This document shows, in pieces, positions 16,221-23,461 of a stretch of DNA of 44,423 nt. The stretch lies in contig CAJXZM010000029.1 of assembly GCA_913063125.1 (NCBI GenBank), positions 1 through 44,423 on the forward strand. The letters run 5' to 3'. Made by a program: the position numbers and the translations under genes. The notes under the pieces were generated by a model, which was not told the DNA's origin, did no database searches, and was given only the letters and a program-made list of their open reading frames with translations. Numbering within the stretch: position 1 is the stretch's first letter; each line of letters opens with the position of its first letter. This DNA comes from an uncultured Gammaproteobacteria bacterium (GTDB taxonomy: Bacteria > Pseudomonadota > Gammaproteobacteria > Pseudomonadales > Ketobacteraceae).

Positions 16221-17192
16221 TTAACCAAATCTCTTTCTATATTCTGATGGTGTAAGGCCGGTTTGCTTTTTAAATATTCTTCGAAAAAAGCTTATGTTCT
16301 CGTATCCTATATTCAAAGATACCTCTTCAACAGGTTGATCTGTGTTAACCAGGCTGACCTTTGCCGCATCAACCCTTATTAGCTGGAGATAACTGTTAAC
16401 CGTTTCGCCAGTTGCCGACTTAAAACGCCTGTTAAGTTGACGAATGCTCATTTCCGCGTCACATGCCATATCCTCAATACTGATTTTATTTTCGAGGTTG
16501 TTCTCCATCCACTCCTGAGCCTTAAGGATCCTACTATCACCATGGTTTTTTTCTGGAGTAAACATGGTGAAAGGTGATTGGGAGGTACAATCTAAATCAA
16601 CCATCGTACATCGAGAACTTTGTAATGCTATTTCTCGCCCACAGTATTTCTCAATAAGATACAAAGACAAGTTTAAATCTGCAGAAATACCACCAGCACA
16701 GAACAGACGCCCTTCATCGGTAACCAAAAGATCCGTCCTTAAGTCTACTTCTGGAAAGCTCTTCTTAAACTGTTTTGTTAGTCCCCAGTGTGTTGTTGCG
16801 GTTTTACCGTCAAGCAACCCCGTTGACGCCAGAGTGAAAGCTCCACCGCAAACACTGGCAAGATCTGCTCCCTTTTCATACCGGGCTTTGAGCCACTCAA
16901 TTCTGTCAATATGCCCTTTGTCCTGTGGATTAAAAAGGAAGCCCTGAGAAGGGAGGATAATTAAGTCAACATCTTCGATTTCATACATGGAGCAGGTAGG
17001 AATAATCGGGATGTTATTGATAGCGCTAACGGGTTCCCCATCTGCGGTGACGATTTTCACATCAAAAAGCGGGGAAGGTCTTTCCCCCATGGTTACATTC
17101 CAGAGTACCCCCGCTTGCAGAAACATATCCATTGGAGAAGCAATGGTCGAGAGCAATGAGTTTTCAGCAGCAAGAATAGCAACCTGCTTCAT
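16221..17192 (-). CDS. GlxA-type AraC-family regulator (DJ-1/PfpI + AraC HTH)
   Basis: 323 residues. The N-terminal class I amidotransferase-like (DJ-1/PfpI) domain covers about 1-190, including the nucleophile-elbow region DLASVCGGAFTLASTGLLDG. The C-terminal AraC helix-turn-helix pair covers about 225-322 (ISIEDMACDAEMSIRQLNRR, then EVSLNIGYENISFFRRIFKK). The start codon region is 138 bp from the divergent glyoxalase-II-like gene at 17331, so it is the likely regulator of the glutathione cluster. GlxA-type proteins generally sense small carbonyl, amine or nitrogen compounds; the effector here is unknown. Confidence 0.88.
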   Translation of the reverse strand: MKQVAILAAENSLLSTIASPMDMFLQAGVLWNVTMGERPSPLFDVKIVTADGEPVSAINNIPIIPTCSMYEIEDVDLIILPSQGFLFNPQDKGHIDRIEWLKARYEKGADLASVCGGAFTLASTGLLDGKTATTHWGLTKQFKKSFPEVDLRTDLLVTDEGRLFCAGGISADLNLSLYLIEKYCGREIALQSSRCTMVDLDCTSQSPFTMFTPEKNHGDSRILKAQEWMENNLENKISIEDMACDAEMSIRQLNRRFKSATGETVNSYLQLIRVDAAKVSLVNTDQPVEEVSLNIGYENISFFRRIFKKQTGLTPSEYRKRFG

Positions 17193-17288
17193 TTAGATAC
17201 CTTCCTGATCAATGTCCTGATAGGACCTATTTTGTCTAGTTTAGCGCTTATTACATCACAAATCATGGTAGATAATTGTTTTAACTTT

Positions 17289-17330
17289 TGGAGCTGGAAC
17301 TCGAACTGGAATTGAAACTGGAGCTAGAGC
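17289..17330 (+). repeat. hexamer repeat forming the ribosome-binding region
   Basis: Seven consecutive degenerate hexamers of consensus TGGARC (variants TCGAAC, TGGAAT, TGAAAC, TAGAGC) directly abut the ATG at 17331. Several contain GGAG or GGAA, so each unit is a potential Shine-Dalgarno sequence. Copy-number change would alter the leader without touching the reading frame. Confidence 0.8.
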
Positions 17331-18116
17331 ATGAAAATTACCAGAATTTATATGGGCAATGCACTTCGTAACTATTGTCACCTCATCGCCTGTGAAGAGA
17401 GCAATGAAGCCATCGTCATTGACCCCTTGGATGCAGAAAAATGCCTTAAAACAGCGAATGAATTGAGCCTAAACATTACAAAGATTATTAACACACACGA
17501 GCACTTTGATCACATTGAAGGCAATCCCGGCATTGTGAGTGCGACAGGAGCGAAAATTTTCGCTCATGCCAACGCCATTAATAGCATCCCTAATGTTGAT
17601 AAAGGCCTAAAAGCTGGAGATGTGGTCGAAGTTGGTAATACGGTGCGTTTACGCGTACTCGATACACCTGGACATACAATGGCCCATGTTTGCTTGGTGT
17701 CTGAGATTGGTGAGCCTGCACTTATTTGCGGAGACACCTTGTTTAATGCCAGCGCCGGAAACTGCTTATATGGTGGTGATGTACATGAGATGTACGAAAC
17801 ATTTGTCAGTCAACTGGCAAAATTGCCAGATAACACGGCAATTTATCCCGGACACGATTACATCCTCAATAATTTACATTTCGCACTGTCTTTGGAACCC
17901 AATAACAATTTCGCCAAAGAGCTGTTAGCCACGGTCAATGAGCAAAACCCCGAGCAAAGACTGGTGACGACCCTGGGTATAGAGAAGAAAATCAACCCAT
18001 TTTTCAGATTGAATAATCAGGAGATCATAAACTCGCTTAAACAAAATTTTACTGACCTTAAGGAAGATCCAGAATCAGTTTTTACCAGCCTGAGAAGTGT
18101 TAGAGATAGCTGGTAA
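17331..18116 (+). CDS. hydroxyacylglutathione hydrolase-like metallo-beta-lactamase
   Basis: 261 residues. Glyoxalase II-type metal motif THEHFDH (His56, His58, Asp60, His61), then PGHTMAHV (His115), CGDTLF (Asp135) and PGHDY (His175). The C-terminal half (about 180-260) includes the helical glyoxalase II substrate-binding region (NPEQRLVTTLGIEKKINPFF, with Arg/Lys residues that contact glutathione in GloB). It probably hydrolyses an acyl-glutathione thioester. It is the first gene of a run with GST and MAPEG genes and is divergent from the GlxA-type regulator. Confidence 0.85.
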   Translation: MKITRIYMGNALRNYCHLIACEESNEAIVIDPLDAEKCLKTANELSLNITKIINTHEHFDHIEGNPGIVSATGAKIFAHANAINSIPNVDKGLKAGDVVEVGNTVRLRVLDTPGHTMAHVCLVSEIGEPALICGDTLFNASAGNCLYGGDVHEMYETFVSQLAKLPDNTAIYPGHDYILNNLHFALSLEPNNNFAKELLATVNEQNPEQRLVTTLGIEKKINPFFRLNNQEIINSLKQNFTDLKEDPESVFTSLRSVRDSW

Positions 18117-18165
18117 ATTCTTTTAGCCCAATCAATATTCATCCCCCCAATAAGGAACTACAAAT

Positions 18166-18819
18166 ATGAAACTTCATGGTGCAATAATTTCACCCAACGT
18201 TCGAAAAGTTATCATAGCCTGCATGGTTAAAGGCATTGATTTTGAATCTAACATGATCATCCCTGGCCCAGTACTTAAAGAACCAGAATTCCTCAAGATT
18301 AACCCACTGGGGCAAATTCCAGCGCTTGAGGATGGAGATCTAATCATCGGTGACTCAAATGTTATCCTTCAATACCTTGAAGAGAAACACCCCGAACCCC
18401 CTCTTCTACCATCAAGCCCTGAGGAGCGAGCCAAATGCCGTTGGCTCGCAGAATATGCTGGCGCAGCGCTTTTCCCATGTTGCGGCACTATGTTTCGTGA
18501 GGTTTTGGTAAATCCTAACTACTTTAAACAGCCTACAAACCAAAAGACTGTGGACGAGACAATAAAGGAGAAGTTCCCTCCCGTTCTTGATTATCTAGAA
18601 GCCCAAACACCCGATAATGATTTCCTATTTGGCGCCGACATCAGCATCGCCGACATTAGCATTGTTTCAATGTTTATTACCGCACGTTATGGCGGTTTTA
18701 GTATTGATGCCAATCGCTGGCCAAGTCTAGCGGCTTATGTAGAACGTGTTCGTTCTCATCTCCATGTTGCCAAGTGTGTAGAAAACGAGAAAGAAATGCT
18801 CAAGATGATCATGGGATAA
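18166..18819 (+). CDS. glutathione S-transferase family protein
   Basis: 217 residues. An N-terminal thioredoxin-like domain (GAIISPNVRKVIIACMVKG with Ser9 and Pro10 in the catalytic loop; the conserved NPLGQIPALEDGD cis-Pro segment near 57; GDSNVILQYLEEKHP for the glutathione gamma-glutamyl site) is followed by an all-helical C-terminal domain with the FGADISIADISIVS N-capping box near 145-160. It begins 49 bp after the hydrolase with AAGGA before the ATG, so it is cotranscribed. It conjugates glutathione to, or removes it from, an electrophile. Confidence 0.88.
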   Translation: MKLHGAIISPNVRKVIIACMVKGIDFESNMIIPGPVLKEPEFLKINPLGQIPALEDGDLIIGDSNVILQYLEEKHPEPPLLPSSPEERAKCRWLAEYAGAALFPCCGTMFREVLVNPNYFKQPTNQKTVDETIKEKFPPVLDYLEAQTPDNDFLFGADISIADISIVSMFITARYGGFSIDANRWPSLAAYVERVRSHLHVAKCVENEKEMLKMIMG

Positions 18820-18827
18820 AACAACCA

Positions 18828-18880
18828 CGATTCGTCGATTACATTCATCAATAGATGTAATCGACGAATCGCATGTTTTT
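18828..18880 (+). terminator. long rho-independent terminator between GST and MAPEG genes
   Basis: Perfect 17-bp arms CGATTCGTCGATTACAT (18828-18844) and its complement (18855-18871) with a 10-nt loop, followed by CATGTTTTT. It should end most transcripts from the hydrolase/GST pair. The MAPEG gene would then be read through at low level or have its own promoter. Confidence 0.85.
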
Positions 18881-18915
18881 CTATTATACAGTCAATAACA
18901 ATATCGGAAATAATC

Positions 18916-19323
18916 ATGAACAACTCAATTTCACCTGAACTGCTTTACCTAGCCCTAACCGCAGGTTTAACCGGAACATTATGGTTGGCTTACATAGCAA
19001 ACCGAATACTTGAACAGGGAGTATGGGCTACTTTCAAAACACCAAATTTGGATCATCCACCACAAGAAAATTGGGCATACAGAATGATGCGCGCCCATCG
19101 CAATGCGGTCGAAAACTTAGTGGTATTTACCGCACTGGTATTGGTTGTTCAGCTCAGCCAAACAAACAATGAAATAACGGCAATGGCAACGATGATATTT
19201 TTTTATGCACGATTGGTACACGCAGTTACCTACACGATGGGTATACCCGTGTTTAGAACACTGGCATTTCTAATGGGCTTTGTTTGCCAGGCAGCGTTGT
19301 TTTTTCAGTTTATTGCCGGTTAA
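18916..19323 (+). CDS. MAPEG-family membrane protein
   Basis: 135 residues with four hydrophobic segments (about 8-28, 72-90, 95-112, 115-133). The family signature is ENWAYRMMRAHRNAVENL near residues 52-69: the R-x-x-R-A-x-x-N-x-x-E-N glutathione-binding pattern of membrane-associated proteins in eicosanoid and glutathione metabolism. It is likely a membrane glutathione transferase or peroxidase acting with the soluble GST and glyoxalase-II-like enzymes upstream. A strong terminator lies 36 bp upstream. Confidence 0.85.
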   Translation: MNNSISPELLYLALTAGLTGTLWLAYIANRILEQGVWATFKTPNLDHPPQENWAYRMMRAHRNAVENLVVFTALVLVVQLSQTNNEITAMATMIFFYARLVHAVTYTMGIPVFRTLAFLMGFVCQAALFFQFIAG

Positions 19324-19427
19324 TACCCAAATGGAGAGGAATCGCTATGTAGTCATGAAATCGCAAGTATTTTGCTAACCGGCTTGATCTTTCAGCATGG
19401 TCTAGAACTGTAACCTAGAATGCAAGG

Positions 19428-19505
19428 TCAAGCCCGAGTCACTACAGCTGATGTAATTAATTTCAATGCAAGACCAACAAAAACAATACCCGCAACACGA
19501 TCCAA
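19428..19505 (-). pseudogene. C-terminal remnant of a LysE/RhtB amino-acid exporter
   Basis: The minus strand reads LDRVAGIVFVGLALKLITSA and ends in TGA at 19428-19430. This is the usual last transmembrane segment of RhtB/LysE exporters (LDRIAG..FIGLGL). In-frame stops occur immediately upstream (TAA, then TAG), so only about 25 codons survive. Confidence 0.5.
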
Positions 19506-19704
19506 TTAAACCTGCTCAAAGGCCTAGGGTAACAATAACCCCCGACTTTCGGCCATACAAAGCGGACTGAGTAAGTACAAAAATGTTATCTTAACAAGGT
19601 GCAATGCTGATTAAGCTCGATGCAATAATAAATGTGAATATAGATTCTGCTGTCATTTCTTTATTCGCCTACCGCTAGTCGTAGACAGCCATATCTTATA
19701 AGTT

Positions 19705-20142
19705 TCAATTATTATCTCCCCCTGTTTCAAACAACTCATGGGCCATTTTCTGATCTGAAACGGGTGACATGTTTATCTGTGCTATAGCAACCAGCTTATC
19801 TTCTTCTGCATTTCGAACGTATACATTACAACGAATTCTTATCAGTTTGCTTCCTTGATGAATGATTTTTGAATCTGCGACCAATAAGTTACCATCTCCT
19901 CTTCCAATACATTCAATATTGATACTTGCCGTTTGTGAGATAACGCCATCAGCAACGCATTGAAATCCAGCAGATACATTGGCAGCATAAGCCATATCCC
20001 CACCCGTAAAATTACCAACTAAATTTGGATTCAAATTCTTCATTAATATTGAAAAACAATCCCCATCGAACTCTATGGATATATGCGAATGCTGTTCGAG
20101 TAAACGTTTAACCCTCTGGCGTACTACGCTTTGATAAGACAT
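19705..20142 (-). CDS. PaaI-type thioesterase (hotdog fold)
   Basis: 145 residues. GGDMAYAANVSAGFQC near residues 48-63 is the hotdog helix with the GG/D-x-x region of PaaI-like acyl-CoA thioesterases. The later strands (SINIECIGRGDGNLLVADSK, LIRIRCNVYVRNAEEDKLVA) give the typical beta-sheet. Predicted substrate: an acyl- or aryl-CoA thioester. It follows the mutarotase gene on the same strand after 93 bp; a link between the two is not obvious. Confidence 0.75.
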   Translation of the reverse strand: MSYQSVVRQRVKRLLEQHSHISIEFDGDCFSILMKNLNPNLVGNFTGGDMAYAANVSAGFQCVADGVISQTASINIECIGRGDGNLLVADSKIIHQGSKLIRIRCNVYVRNAEEDKLVAIAQINMSPVSDQKMAHELFETGGDNN

Positions 20143-20235
20143 TATTCCCCCTATAAATTGAACGGTTAACAGTAAAAGCCCCTGCAGGAAGCTTTGATAT
20201 CAACATTTAAGCGCCACCCCTGGTGGTATCAAGCG

Positions 20236-21153
20236 TCAAAATTGAAGCTTCAATTCTGCAATCATCGAACTCATGGGTTTAATACGCCATATATCATCAA
20301 GAACAGCACCACGTTCAACACAGATGAATTGCAGATGGCCATTAGGGCCAATGTCTTTCATCTTTGCTGCAAGTTCCGAATGTGGGTTCCAAACGATAGC
20401 GGTTGGACAACTGCTCCCCTTAATACTCGCGATTGCTACCCCTTCTCGATCACATCGAATAGACTGCTCCTCGCCAATACCTTGATAGACTCTATCAACT
20501 TCGTTTGTGAAAGTAATGTCATTCACCTGAGTGTAGGCAGTCAGTGCTTTTGTTTGGTCGAGATATTCCTCCCCTGCTAACCCTACGACACGGGTAGCGT
20601 CTAGATCATTGATTGCGAAGTAAGTGTGAAAAGCCCAGCTAAAAGGCATTTCATCACCACCTAAATTTATTACGGTTAAGGCTAGTTTAACTGACTCCCC
20701 TAGCGTCATCGAAAGCTTTATCTGAAAAGAATAATGATAGGTTTCCGCTTCAGTCTCCTGGGTGTCGAATAAAAAATCTAATTTCACCTCACCGTTTGCA
20801 AACTCTTCGATATTTTTTACGGTCCAATCATTATTACGTACAAAACCATGGTTAGGCTTATGACTGTCCGTAGGGTGAGGCCCAAACCATGGAGCACAAA
20901 TGGGGATGCCGCCGCGAATGGGAACGCCTTGTTCAAAGACGGCCTTTGGGCTTAACCAAAGCAAGGGCGCTTTGTCTTTAGGTTTAAATTCTAACAACTG
21001 AGCGCCGTAGGGGGATACAACGGCATTGCATAGAGGAGAGTCTATCGCCAACAGAGGCAGCCCTGGCTCAGTGCTTTTATAGAACACTGTGCTATTGGTC
21101 AGGGAGGTACAATTGGTGCCGGTTGTAAGTGCCTGAAGATCGCTATCTTTCAT
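20236..21153 (-). CDS. D-hexose-6-phosphate mutarotase (YeaD-type)
   Basis: 305 residues of the galactose-mutarotase-like beta-sandwich family. It interconverts alpha and beta anomers of glucose-6-phosphate and related sugars. Visible signatures are PYGAQLLEFKP near 50, PIRGGIPICAPWFGPH (family-typical RGGIP-C-PWFG) near 79-95, NHGFVRNNDW near 104 with the His-Gly-Phe-x-R motif, WAFHTYF near 170 with the catalytic His, and VWNP near 260. Start ATG 21153. The first codons and leader are duplicated as a remnant at 9723-9836. Confidence 0.88.
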   Translation of the reverse strand: MKDSDLQALTTGTNCTSLTNSTVFYKSTEPGLPLLAIDSPLCNAVVSPYGAQLLEFKPKDKAPLLWLSPKAVFEQGVPIRGGIPICAPWFGPHPTDSHKPNHGFVRNNDWTVKNIEEFANGEVKLDFLFDTQETEAETYHYSFQIKLSMTLGESVKLALTVINLGGDEMPFSWAFHTYFAINDLDATRVVGLAGEEYLDQTKALTAYTQVNDITFTNEVDRVYQGIGEEQSIRCDREGVAIASIKGSSCPTAIVWNPHSELAAKMKDIGPNGHLQFICVERGAVLDDIWRIKPMSSMIAELKLQF

Positions 21154-21245
21154 AGTTGATAAACCTGTAACTATTTTTCTAGGAATAGCTTAGTGATCGG
21201 GAACAAAAAAGACCACCCTGTATTTCATTTACACCATAAGATGAC

Positions 21246-21530
21246 CCAAAACATCAACTTTTGGCAAGTTTAAGGGGAGAATTTGCTCAGGTGCCTCCTG
21301 CAAAATGTCAACAAGGTGAAGCTTTCTGTCTCCCTAATCAGCTTGCCACTGATTATGATATCGAAGCGCTAAAGGGTTTAGTCATATCATATGATGACCA
21401 CCTCTCAAACAATCCCCTATCGAAAATTGATAGTATTCAGCACCGTTTTGTTACACAGCGCTTTTACGGGTGTGAAAAAGAATACGCCAGCAACAAACTC
21501 CAGTTGCTCGAAGATTGGCATCATATGTAA
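21246..21530 (+). pseudogene. orphan reading-frame fragment
   Basis: The frame is open from just after a TAA at about 21243 and encodes DDPKHQLLASLRGEFAQVPP, then QGEAFCLPNQLATDYDIEAL, before losing protein-like character. There is no ATG. It may be the 5' part of the broken plus-strand gene whose 3' part lies at 21876-22328, with foreign sequence between; this is inference. Family unknown. Confidence 0.35.
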
Positions 21531-21893
21531 ATTCATCCAAAAACCGATTGTCATCTGTTCAGTTTGTTCAACTGATTTGAAGGGCTCTGGTATAAGCAGG
21601 TAATCATAAACGTCATCGAAGGACACAGCATTTCTGCTAATACTTGAAACACTTTCTACCTGACCGATGATTTCAGGGTTTATTAGGTTTATGCCGCTGT
21701 ACAAAAATTTTCAAGTTGATTTTCATCTTCGAAATTAATGTGGACCCATACATGATCGTTAGGAAGGCTTGTTACGAATAACTGCGGCATTAACAATAAG
21801 CCCCTATCAATAAATTTCGCCGAAATCCATTTTTGTTCTTCATTATCATACCCCCTTAGTTTTGATGTCTCGTGAACGAGATCTGCAGCGTTG
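21417..21893 (-). pseudogene. frameshifted minus-strand gene, unknown function
   Basis: Two overlapping minus-strand frames together look like one protein. SKLRGYDNEEQKWISAKFID...HVWVHINFEDENQLENF in one frame continues as LYSGINLINPEIIGQVESV, then SFDDVYDYLLIPEPFKSVEQ, in the next. The switch falls at a T5 run near 21704-21710 (minus strand GAAAATTTTTGTAC). A single-base indel there would restore one frame of about 140 residues. No start codon is evident and the family is not recognised. Confidence 0.4.
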
Positions 21894-22328
21894 ATCCAAC
21901 ACGATAAGCGACAACATGAAACGGAGGTAGAGGAAATCCCCGGTGCACCAGAAGACATTCCATGTAACTGTAATGGTGATTTCAACCATGATGCCTGCAT
22001 GCTAGAGATCGAAGACATTACTCTTCAGATGAACGGTATTATTGATGATGTACAAGCAACCTCTTCAGCAATGGTTGCGTTACTTGCTTATTACCCACCT
22101 GAAGATGATGAGTCTTTTGTCGGGGCTTGTTTTCACTATATTGACCAACTCAATGAACGCTATCGACAACTTGCGAGCCTAAATGCTAACGTGAAATTTG
22201 TTGAAACTTACGGTGCTGATTTTCCCGTTATTCAAAAAATCAGCCTTTTAGGAAAGGACAACTACCACCCAACAGACGATGGGTCCTCACAGCTTACTTC
22301 TATTCTTCAGCCGCAACTGGGGTTGTAA
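21876..22328 (+). pseudogene. 5'-truncated SGNH/GDSL-hydrolase-like gene
   Basis: About 145 codons without an ATG near the start. A short Cys-containing segment (PCNCNGDFNHDACM) is followed by a helix, the strand AMVALLAYYPPEDD and a C-terminal KISLLGKDNYHPTDDGSSQL. The HPTDDG element resembles the C-terminal block V (D-x-x-HP) of SGNH hydrolases, and YYPPEDD resembles the preceding strand/loop. The N-terminal GDS nucleophile block is missing, so it should be inactive. Confidence 0.45.
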
Positions 22329-22404
22329 TCTGAGGGGGGTATTAAGTGCTAAGTTTGGCTGGCTTAGTCCTTAAACCGAAAGCAACCTTGCCCTCCCTCC
22401 CCTT

Positions 22405-22435
22405 CTCTTTTGGTCGTTTCTGGCCACCAAAAGAG
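22405..22435. repeat. inverted repeat, possible terminator
   Basis: CTCTTTTGGT (22405-22414) pairs perfectly with ACCAAAAGAG (22426-22435) around an 11-nt loop, flanked by C-rich and G-rich tracts that extend the pairing. It follows the truncated SGNH-like gene. The T-rich part is inside the stem rather than after it. Confidence 0.5.
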
Positions 22436-22586
22436 GGGGGGCTCAAACAAATAGCGCTGAATTGATAACAAAACCATCAAAGTAGCACTTTAATGTGGCT
22501 CCATCGACAGATTACTTATCAATCTATCAGGATAAGGGCTATACTGTACAGCAACCTGACAAACACTTGCGTTTTTGAGGTCTATT

Positions 22587-23285
22587 ATGCGCTTCTCTCA
22601 ACTTGTTGCTCTTGTTTTAGTTTTAGGTTCAGGTTTAACCCTAAGCTTCGACGTTTCGGCAAAACCTTCATGGAAAGACTCTAGCTCTACAACAGAAAAA
22701 CCTGGTAACAAAAAGAACAGAGGGGCCGCTACTGACCCCGTCGTTGATACTACTACCGACACCACAACGACTGACCCTGCCGCTGATACTACTACCGACA
22801 CCACAACGTCTGACCCTGCCGCTGATACAACTACCGACACCACAACTACTGAACCTGTTGTTGATACCACTACCGACACCACAACGACTGAACCTGTTGT
22901 TGATACCACTACCGACACCACGACGACTGAACCTGTTGTTGATACCTCTACCGACACCACGACGACTGAACCTGTTGTTGATACCACTACCGACACCACG
23001 ACGACTGAACCAACCATTTCAGGCACTGCAACATTAATTTGGAACGTCCCTGTAAGCCGTGAAAATGGCGACTATTTGCCAATCAACGAACTATACGGAT
23101 ACAAAGTTCTTGTTCGTGACACCGCAAACAACACTGAATTCTTCGTTATCATCAATGACCCAACAACTACTCAGTGGGACTTCATTGAACTAACACCAGG
23201 AATCTGGGAATTTTCAATCGCCTCAATTGATACTCAGGGCATTTACAGCAGCTATTCCGCAGTAGCTTCCAAAACCATTGACTAA
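22587..23285 (+). CDS. secreted Thr/Asp-repeat protein with fibronectin-III-like end
   Basis: 232 residues. Start ATG 22587 is chosen over a TTG at 22575 because GAGG lies 6 nt before it and the signal peptide (MRFSQLVALVLVLGSGLTLS) then begins correctly. After a short basic Ser/Lys stretch come seven 13-residue repeats of consensus DTTTDTTTTEPVV (acidic, probably extended and O-glycosylation-prone). Then about 85 residues (TATLIWNVPVSRENGDYLPI, GYKVLVRDTANNTEFFVIIN) resemble a fibronectin type III module. Likely exported; no anchor is visible. It lies upstream of the alpha-2-macroglobulin gene with a 176-bp gap. Confidence 0.75.
   Translation: MRFSQLVALVLVLGSGLTLSFDVSAKPSWKDSSSTTEKPGNKKNRGAATDPVVDTTTDTTTTDPAADTTTDTTTSDPAADTTTDTTTTEPVVDTTTDTTTTEPVVDTTTDTTTTEPVVDTSTDTTTTEPVVDTTTDTTTTEPTISGTATLIWNVPVSRENGDYLPINELYGYKVLVRDTANNTEFFVIINDPTTTQWDFIELTPGIWEFSIASIDTQGIYSSYSAVASKTID
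22746..23018 (+). repeat. 39-bp tandem repeat, seven units, in frame
   Basis: Seven uninterrupted 39-bp units encode D-T-T-T-D-T-T-T-T-(D/E)-P-(A/V)-(A/V). The last four units are almost identical in DNA, suggesting recent slippage. Unit number can change without a frameshift, which would vary the length of the stalk in the secreted protein. Confidence 0.92.
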
Positions 23286-23461
23286 CAACACGTTAAACCC
23301 TGCCTTTTAAAGGCTAAATCCCCTTCTCATCATGTACAAACAAACGATCAATTATCACCCTCCTTCAATCCAAACCTTTGCAAACACACAATTACCCGTT
23401 CGAGTAAAGTAGGATTGAGGTAGTATGGACACATTGAAATAGACAGGACTCGTAACCCCAC

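Noticed and set aside
22598..23026. Val/Ser-rich minus-strand frame
   Set aside because: A mirror of the 39-bp repeat on the opposite strand; the repeat length divisible by three keeps all frames open.
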